From assembly GCF_026212465.1 (NCBI RefSeq), contig NC_080053.1, positions 13,466,501 to 13,530,500 of the forward strand: DNA of 64,000 nucleotides, read 5' to 3'. A model generated the notes under the pieces. The model was not told the origin of the DNA. It worked only from the letters and a program-made list of their open reading frames with translations, and made no database searches. The position numbers and the translations under genes are program-made. This document shows, piece by piece, positions 57,261 to 64,000 of this stretch. How positions within the stretch are numbered: the stretch's first letter is position 1; every line of letters begins with the position of its first letter. The stretch is from Amaranthus tricolor. Lineage: Eukaryota > Streptophyta > Magnoliopsida > Caryophyllales > Amaranthaceae.

Positions 57261-58260
57261 TTAGTGGCATAAAAAGCCTTAAAAAGCAAGCTTGGAATAT
57301 AATTTCATGCATATACCTATTTTTTAAGTCTAATCATTTTAAAAAAATAATATACACTAATTATTGTTGTGTGTTAAGTTTTATGTAAAAACAAATAAAT
57401 GTTGATCGAGTTTAAACAAATTAGTGGCATAAAAAGCCTTTAAAAAAACAACCATGGAACGTAATTTTGCACTTAGGTCTTTTTTTCAATTCTAATCATT
57501 TCAAAATAATAATATATACTAATAACTGTTGTGTGTCAAGTTTTATGTTAAGTAAATCAAGTTTGACCTAATTAAAGCATGTTAACGGCATAAAAAGCCT
57601 TAAAAAGCAACCTTGGAATGTAATTTCAAGCATATACCTAATTTTTCAAGGCTAGCCATTTCAAAATAGTAATATACACTAATTGGTGGAATCTTTTCTA
57701 GTTTCATGTCAAACGAATCAATTTGACCTACGTTAAGCAAGTTAATGGCTTAAAAATCCTTAAAAAGTAACCATACAACGTAATTTTTCACATATTCCTA
57801 TTTTTCAAGTCTAACAATTTCAAAACAGTAATATATACTAATTAGTATTGTGTGCCAAGTTTCATGTCAAACAAATTAAATTTGACCTAGTTTAAGTAAG
57901 TTAATGGCTTAAAAAGCCTTAAAAAGCAACCATGAAACATAATTTTGCTCATATTTCTATTGTTTTCAAGTCTAACCATTTTAAAACAATAATATATACT
58001 AATTAGTGTTATATGCCAAGTTTCATGTCAAACAAATCAAGTTTAACTAGTTTAAGTAAGATAATGGCATAAAAAGCCTTAAAAACCAACCTTGGAACGT
58101 AATTTCAAGCATATTCCTATTTTTCATGTCTAACCATTTCAAAACAAATAATATAAATTAGTGTTATATGCCATGTTTCATGTCAACAAAATCATGTTTG
58201 ATCTAGCTTAAGCAAGTTAATGGCGTAAAAAGCCTTAAAAAGCAACCATGAAACGTAATT
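57261..58260. repeat. Satellite array, ~160 bp x 6-7
   Basis: TTAGTGGCATAAAAAGCCTT-type monomer starts lie at 57261, 57421, 57582, 57742, 57901, 58062 and 58217 (spacing 155-161 bp). Conserved phrases: GCAACCATGGAACGTAATTT, CATATTCCTATTTTTCAAG, CTAACCATTTCAAAACAATA and GTGTGCCAAGTTTCATGTCA. The reverse complement of the last phrase pair resembles CACGAAACTTGGCACAC and TTGAAATGGTTAGAATTG of the 24962-25617 array. Confidence 0.9.
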
Positions 58261-58419
58261 AGTGTGGATGGATAATGTACCTTTACTGATTTTCATTGCA
58301 AATATTTTGCTCTCGAAATGTATCCCAAGTCTCCACTCACTATCTTCATTATGTTGTATCCCATGGAAAAAATTAGAGGCATAATCAATACATGTAATAA
58401 TATAAAGGTATATATAACA

Positions 58420-58927
58420 CTAAACTGAAATAGGTTGAGATGGTTTAGGTATGTGCCGAGAAAGACACATGACACCCCAGTAAGACGATCGAATACATCA
58501 TAGTGGAGGGCAAAAGAAGTCGAAGAAGACCTAGAATAACGTGGGAGGAACAGATTAAAAGTGACATGCATGAACTTCACCTCTCCAAGGACCTGACCAA
58601 GGATAGGGGCAATTGGTGGCGCCTTATCCACGTCTTAGATTACTAAACCCGTCCTTTTTACCCATCGTTTGTTATTGTTCATTGCCTTTAAATATCGCTC
58701 TTTACCTCCTTCTTTACTTTTACATTTATTTTTAGTTATTTGTACGTATTCTATTTATTCCATTTGTAAGTTGCAGGTTTCTCTCTCTTTGAAAGCCTTT
58801 CTCGAGCCGAGGAACTCTTTGACCGCACTCTCCTCTATGGGTATGAGCTACCGTCTTTGTTCCCTCCCCAGACCCTGACCATAGTTTTCTATGAGCGGAA
58901 TACACCGCATATGATGATGATGATGAA
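58420..58927 (+). mobile_element. 3' end of an RTE-type LINE
   Basis: Plus-strand translation, with frame breaks, gives the C-terminal RT signature of plant RTE LINEs: RLRWFxYVxRK, PVRRSNT, RSRRRPRITWEEQIKSDM, then DLTKDRGNWWRLIHVLDY before a stop at about 58640. A 3' UTR with GAGCCGAGGAACTC, CTATGGGTATGAGC and TACACCGCATATGATGATGA follows and ends in a (TGA)n tail at about 58910-58927, typical of these LINEs. 5'-truncated. Confidence 0.8.
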
Positions 58928-59926
58928 AGAATAATTTAAGAAATAAAATAACATTAATATTAAAATAAATATGTATATAAATTTGAAATAATAAGAAATT
59001 GATTAGACTAAAAAAGTCAAAAGTCACTTATGTTTAGTCAAAGTTAAATCTAAATCAAACATATCATTTCCACTCAAAGTCACCGAAATTTTACAACTTT
59101 GTTAAAATGTTTACATACTTTGAATTATAGAGGCTATAACACACACTCAAAAAAATACAAGGTCTTACGAGAGAACACCTTACCATGAGACCCGTCAGCC
59201 TAATCAACCCAATTATTTTAATTTTTTACAAAACATGATCGTTGATTGATCAATTTAAGGTAAAAATTGATACCGGTTAAAATTAATTTCTTTAAAAAGT
59301 TATAACTGATCATATATAATTTAAAACTTGAAGATCAAAATCGTTCACTTTAAGATTATAATTAATTGTTTCAAAATCGTGCACTTTAAGATTATAATTA
59401 ATTTTTTAAAGCTATAAGTTATAATTATAAATGATCAGCATACGTGTGGTGACTTATATTTTAGCACTATAAGCTTTAAATTTAGGTAAACTTGTTTCTA
59501 AAAACCCAACTTTTTGGCCATCTGCAAATAAAGGGTGAACGTTTCATTTATTCAATAAAAAGACAACCTTTGTCTCATTTTTGCAACTAAAGAGATAGCA
59601 GGTAAAACAATTTGTTGTGACCGGTTAATTCGAATTTTTTTAAAAAAAACAAAATAAAGTTCCTACGCTAATAAATTCTTCATCTTTATTGTAATAAATT
59701 CACAAATTAACATGAACCTCTACCAGAATATTGTTCTGCCATCTCATTGTTTCAAAGCACCATTCCACAAAATAATTTAAAACCAGTGACAACAAATCAA
59801 AACAGAATATTGTTCTGCCACAACATTGTTTCAAAACAAAACAATTCAAAACAGACCCATTACATTACAACAAAACTACTAATGGCAGTACATTGTAATT
59901 CAAAACAGACCCATTACATTACAGCA
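58928..59926. other. Noncoding interval with a dispersed repeat and MULE 3' flank
   Basis: Bases 59160-59460 contain AGAGAACACC...CATGAGACC and several TTTAAGATTATAATTAAT phrases, a diverged relative of 3100-3370. From about 59490 (AAAAACCCAACTTTTTGGCC) the sequence looks like the 3' noncoding end of the MULE to the right, with short direct repeats (ACAGACCCATTACATTACA twice; AATATTGTTCTGCCA twice) at 59730-59925. No gene. Confidence 0.5.
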
Positions 59927-62900
59927 TTAGCTAACTGATGCTTGGGTTGGTTGAGTTGATGCTTGAGTTTGTTCAGTTGATGCTTGAGTGATTGAGCTTG
60001 TTCCTGCAGCCTAAACAATTCAATACAATTAAGTCATCATTATATACAAATAAGATGCTTACTTCGGATGTAGATGTCCTACCACCTCTGGACCCTGCAC
60101 CACTATGGATTGACCTTCCATTTCTACCTACTCTTGTTGGGTTAGCTCCTCTTTCTTGTACATTCTTCAAGATTGTTGTTATAGAGGTTGATGCCTTTCT
60201 TGGTCTGCCCCGCTTGCGTGGAGGTTGTGGTGGTTCATCATTAGTTGGCATCCTACCCTTATTTGGACATTTTCGTTTGTTGTGACCCTTAACCTTGCAA
60301 ATGCCGCAAGTCATTTTCATACCGTGCCTACTCAGTCTTCCTACCTTTTTTGGGCTTTCATGGGGATCTTTCCTCCTATTCAAGCGAGGTTTACCAGGAC
60401 CTATTTTAATAGGTGGAGGTGTGAGTGTAAGATCTGTTCTAGGCCAAAATCGAGGCCCTTCCATTGGTGGAATGGAATAAGCGTATGCCCGCAAATAATT
60501 ATCCTTTTTGTACAAAGGATCAATGTAATCTTCGGGAGTTTTACGAACAAAAGAGATACAAGCAATAGCATGTCAACATGGAATCCCTGTGAAATCCCAC
60601 TTTCAACATGTGCAGGTCCTACTTTCTAAATTGACAGTCATAACATCACCCAAATAATGACTACAATGGAAGATCGTATCAGTTGAAGGGATAGCATCAC
60701 AATTCTTACCTTTCTCTTTCTCCTTTTCTAGTCTAGCTATAACCCTAGGACCATATTCACCTTTCCACTTACTAACATCTCCTTTTTTAACATATAACCG
60801 TTGCATGACTTGTGCTCTAATGTCTTCCAACATGTGAATAATGTGTTTTGTTCGAGCAGTGATAATATATCCGTTAAATGTTTCTGCCATGTTATTCACA
60901 ATGACTTCAACTTTGGTTGTGGATGACATATATGCCCTACAAAAACAAGCAGGGTTGTACCTCTTGAAACCATCCACAGCTGCTGACAATATTTTCTCCA
61001 TCTCCACTAAAGCATCTTCAAAATCAGCCTTATTGTACGCTTTAACTGCCTTCCAAAACAGAAGCTTCAACTCCTCACCCTTGAATGACTTGTGCCAATG
61101 AGCGTAAATGTGTCTGGCACAATGTCTATGTTCAGCTTTAGGGAACACTTTAGCAACACCATTTAATATTGCCTAAAATAACATTTGTGTAAGAATAAAT
61201 GACAATATATAAAAATTATGTAAAAATAACTAACAGAATACAACTAGCTATAGCTAACTAACCTGGTGTTCATCTGATATAATAACCAAGTCGTTCCTAT
61301 CACCTATGTTGAGAAAAATCTGAAGATTTTGTAGAAATCATTCCCAACTTTCATTGTTTTCACCCTTTACAACGGCCATGATATTGGGTACATTTCATCA
61401 TTGTGGTCTCTCCCAATGGCACTGAGTAGTTGACCACCTAAAAAGGTCTTTAGGAAGCACGCATAGATACAAATAACCTTCCTGCATCCCTCTAACCATC
61501 CATGTTTCAACCCCTCAAAACACACATGTAGTTTTTGAAAAACATTAGTATTATCAACTCTCGTGGGATCAGTGACAAGTTTCACCAAGCTTTGTGGGTT
61601 CATGTGTTTCAGAGCCTCAATGTAACTACCAAGCTTGGTGTAGTGCTCTAGCATACTACCATGAAGCATTCGATGTGCATGATACTTGACTCTATAAGCA
61701 AAGTCCTTATTAACAGGAACACCAATGTGGTCGAACCTTGAACACCTCTAAGAATTGCTCTGCTACCCATTTGGATTTCATTTGCCTGTTCTTTTTCATG
61801 TTTCTTGAACAGTTATGCTCACCATCAACTAATTTAACAACATACACAGCTCTCCTTGAATCTCATCCACCATAAAAATAAAATTTGCATCCTGAGACAC
61901 ATTTCACAGTGATATTTTGTTTTCTATGATTATTACTAGAGGTTATTGTGATATTCCTTCCTTGTAATATCCCATACTTTGGCACAACATTCTTGAAGCT
62001 TTGCCTAGAGGTGAACTTTTACCCAACAACCCATTTGAAGCACTTAAAATCTGTATTATCTCCAATTAAAGGCCCTCTTTTTCTTAAACTGCACTCATCA
62101 CCAAAAAACCCTTCATCTGAACCTGGAGGTATCTCAACATCATCTGAACTGTCCCTAGAATCAGAGTTTACATTTCCTTCCCTAACATCATTTTTCAGAT
62201 CTATTTGTTGAGCTCCATGCGTACCCTGAGCAGCCTCTCTTTGCACTCTTTCTAAAGAATTGACAAGCTTTGAAATTTCCCCTCTAAACTTGTGTCTAGC
62301 AGCTACAAAACTCTTCATCATTGGATCCTTCAACATCTACTAACTCATCCACTAAATCAATATCCTCTAACTCATCCTCACTACTCACACTATCATCAAG
62401 GCCTACTTCATAATCCTCATCTTCTGAACTACTATTACCAAATGCACTCCCCTCTATGGATTTATCTACAAAATCAGAATGAAGGCTCAAGAGGGTGGTC
62501 AACATTAGTATCAGGAAATAAAGCCCTTTTGGTATTAGTGGCCGCTGGTAAATTGCTCCTAGGACTTCTCCTCAATGCTATATTAGTACTCCTTCCAGGG
62601 GTTAACTTTTTGGGCTGGACCTTTGGTTGATCAAGTGGTCCTTTATCAAGATCAGTTACAGGGAGTGCTGAAGTTGGATATTTATGAACCATATACACAT
62701 TCACTGTCCTCATCTGAATTATTGCATTATGTAACTCAACAACAACATTTTCCCCATCTATCTTCCTTAAGCCATCCTTTAAAGTGTAACCTGGAAGCAA
62801 GTAAAAAAAGCTCTTGTATACCTCTATCTCCATTGCACTTATTAGCTAAACTCATCAAGTAATCCATGGACAAATCATCTGGATCTACCTCCATTATTCT

Positions 62901-62960
62901 ATCAAAACCTCCAAAATAACTAATACTATCTTTAGCTTCTTTGAATTTACCCCATACCAA
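59927..62960 (-). pseudogene. MuDR-like (MULE) transposase, decayed
   Basis: In order on the minus strand: a MuDR N-terminal segment (YFGGFDRIMEVDPDDLSMDY, 62740-62960, with a frameshift near 62830), an acidic linker, a zinc-type segment (FKWVVG, KNVVPKYGILQGRNITI, VKCVSGCKFYF, VDGEHNC, KSKWVAEQFLEVFK; 61740-62040), the catalytic domain (61367-61669, then VIISDEHQ near 61270), an intron at about 61172-61263, HCARHIYAHWHK and NNMAETFN (60603-61148), a SWIM finger and a zinc knuckle CGICKVKGHNKRKC near 60270-60310. A GTAAGC-type intron (about 60013-60062) precedes a TQAST-repeat tail ending at 59927. The first catalytic Asp is replaced by Tyr (ICIYACFLK, codon 61463-61465). The SWIM motif has two TGA stops (60568-60615). 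Dead gene; element ends not both visible. Confidence 0.85.
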
Positions 62961-64000
62961 ATTTTAAAAGACACCTTTTCATTCATTATGTTCACAATTA
63001 TACAAAAATTCTAATTTCTAATGTTCCTAATTGCCAGCAACTGTGGATGATTTCAAGAGGTACAACCCTGCTTGTTTTTTAGGGCATATATGTCATAAGA
63101 GAGTAAATTCCATCAATTACACAAAAATCCTAATTTCTAATGTGTTTAACCAAATTCCACCATAAGAGAGTAAATTCCAACAATTACTAAGCAAATTCCA
63201 ACAATTACACAAAAATCCTAATTTTTAATGTGTTTAACCAAATTCCACCATAAAAGAGTAAATTCCAACAATTACTAAGCAAATTCCAACAATTACTAAG
63301 CAAATTCCAACAATTACACAAAAATCCTAATTTCTAATGTGTTTTTAACTAAATTCCAGCATAAGAGAGTAAATTCCAACAATTACTAAGCAAATTCCAA
63401 CAATTACTAAGCAAATCCTAATATCTAATGTGTTTAACCAAATTTCATCATAAGAGAAGAAATTCCAACACTTACACAAAAATCCTAATTTCTAATGTGT
63501 TCTACCAAATTCCAACAATTACTAAGCAAATTCCAACAATTACATAAATATCATAATTTCTAATGTGTTTAACCAAATTCCATCATAAGAGAATAAATTC
63601 CAACAATTACTAAACAAATTCCAATAATTACACAAAAATCCTAATTTCTAATGTGTTTAACCAAATTCCACCATAAGAGAGTAAATTCCAACAATTACTA
63701 AGCAAATTCTAACAATTACTAAGCAAATCAACAATTATCAATAATGAGTCATCAATTGAAGAAATTTAGAGTTAGAAACTTAGGTTGTGATATTTTAGTG
63801 GAAATCAACTTTGCCCTAAATTTGCTTTTGTGTCACCATTGGAGAAGGATTAAAGGGACCGATTTTTTGGGTTGAAGATACAGCAACTGGTTTGGCAAGG
63901 GCTTGAAGATGCAACAATTGGTTTTTCGTGGGTTGAAGATGCGAAATCAAGGTGAAAGATGCACACTGTTTTCGTAGGTTTGCAAGGGAAATGGAAGATG
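62961..64000. repeat. Repeat-rich 5' flank of the MULE
   Basis: Bases 63010-63730 are built from two alternating phrases, AAATTCCAACAATTACTAAG and ACACAAAAATCCTAATTTCTAATGTG(TTTAACCAAATTCCACCATAAGAGAG), repeated at intervals of 87-135 bp. From 63840 GGTTGAAGATGCAACAATTGG-like phrases recur. No ORF. It probably belongs to the 5' terminal region of the MULE, whose outer end lies beyond the window. Confidence 0.55.

Noticed and set aside
58293..58631. 112-residue minus-strand ORF as a membrane protein
   Set aside because: It is antisense to the RTE-LINE RT C-terminus, which has clear family motifs on the plus strand.

Overview
This is plant nuclear DNA. It is AT-rich, with GT-AG introns, and carries Ty1/copia and Ty3/gypsy LTR retrotransposons, L1- and RTE-type LINEs, and Stowaway, PIF/Harbinger, hAT and Mutator-like DNA elements. 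No prokaryotic operon, tRNA, rRNA or CRISPR array was recognised. The species cannot be read from the sequence; a eudicot (perhaps Caryophyllales) is only a guess.

Region 1 (1-9891, minus strand): the 5' eight exons of a protein disulfide isomerase (PDI) gene. Its 3' end lies off the left edge. The first thioredoxin active site is CGFC rather than CGHC. Intron 1 is 6.9 kb and filled with small elements: a hAT MITE with a perfect 8-bp target duplication, a 1.39-kb Mutator-like foldback, a palindrome-rich foldback and a Stowaway-like MITE. The promoter carries an exact ER-stress element (CCAAT-N9-CCACG) on the gene's strand, as expected for an unfolded-protein-response target.

Region 2 (9892-23840): nested transposons just upstream of the PDI promoter. 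A decayed 5.4-kb copia element comes first. Next is an internally deleted copia whose 3' part is split by a Tekay/Del-like solo LTR (TSD TATAC) that itself holds a Stowaway MITE. The copia 3' LTR is split by a 1.28-kb Mutator-like element (TSD TTGATTTAA).

Region 3 (24009-25617): a second PDI piece, exons 8-10 only, ending in KDEL. It is about 97% identical to exon 8 of the first gene, so it is a truncated tandem duplicate. A four-copy ~169-bp satellite lies right behind it.

Region 4 (25618-31783): an L1 remnant, a gag-only copia remnant with one LTR and primer site, a PIF/Harbinger element with a broken ORF1 and no transposase, and a non-autonomous hAT element with non-transposon-like cargo, set between (TTA)n and (TAA)n tracts.

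Region 5 (31784-57000): the most striking feature. It is a ~25-kb head-to-tail array of a 3,467-3,468-bp unit. Each unit is one LTR plus one internal region of a Ty3/gypsy element that lost RNase H and integrase. All copies that reach that codon share the same RT nonsense codon, so amplification followed inactivation. Shared variants show longer tracts copied at offsets of one, two, three and five units.

Region 6 (57001-64000): microsatellite, a degenerate CAGATCAGA-type repeat, a ~160-bp satellite array that appears homologous to the 169-bp array but inverted, a 3' RTE LINE end, and a decayed MuDR-like transposase gene with its repeat-rich 5' flank.
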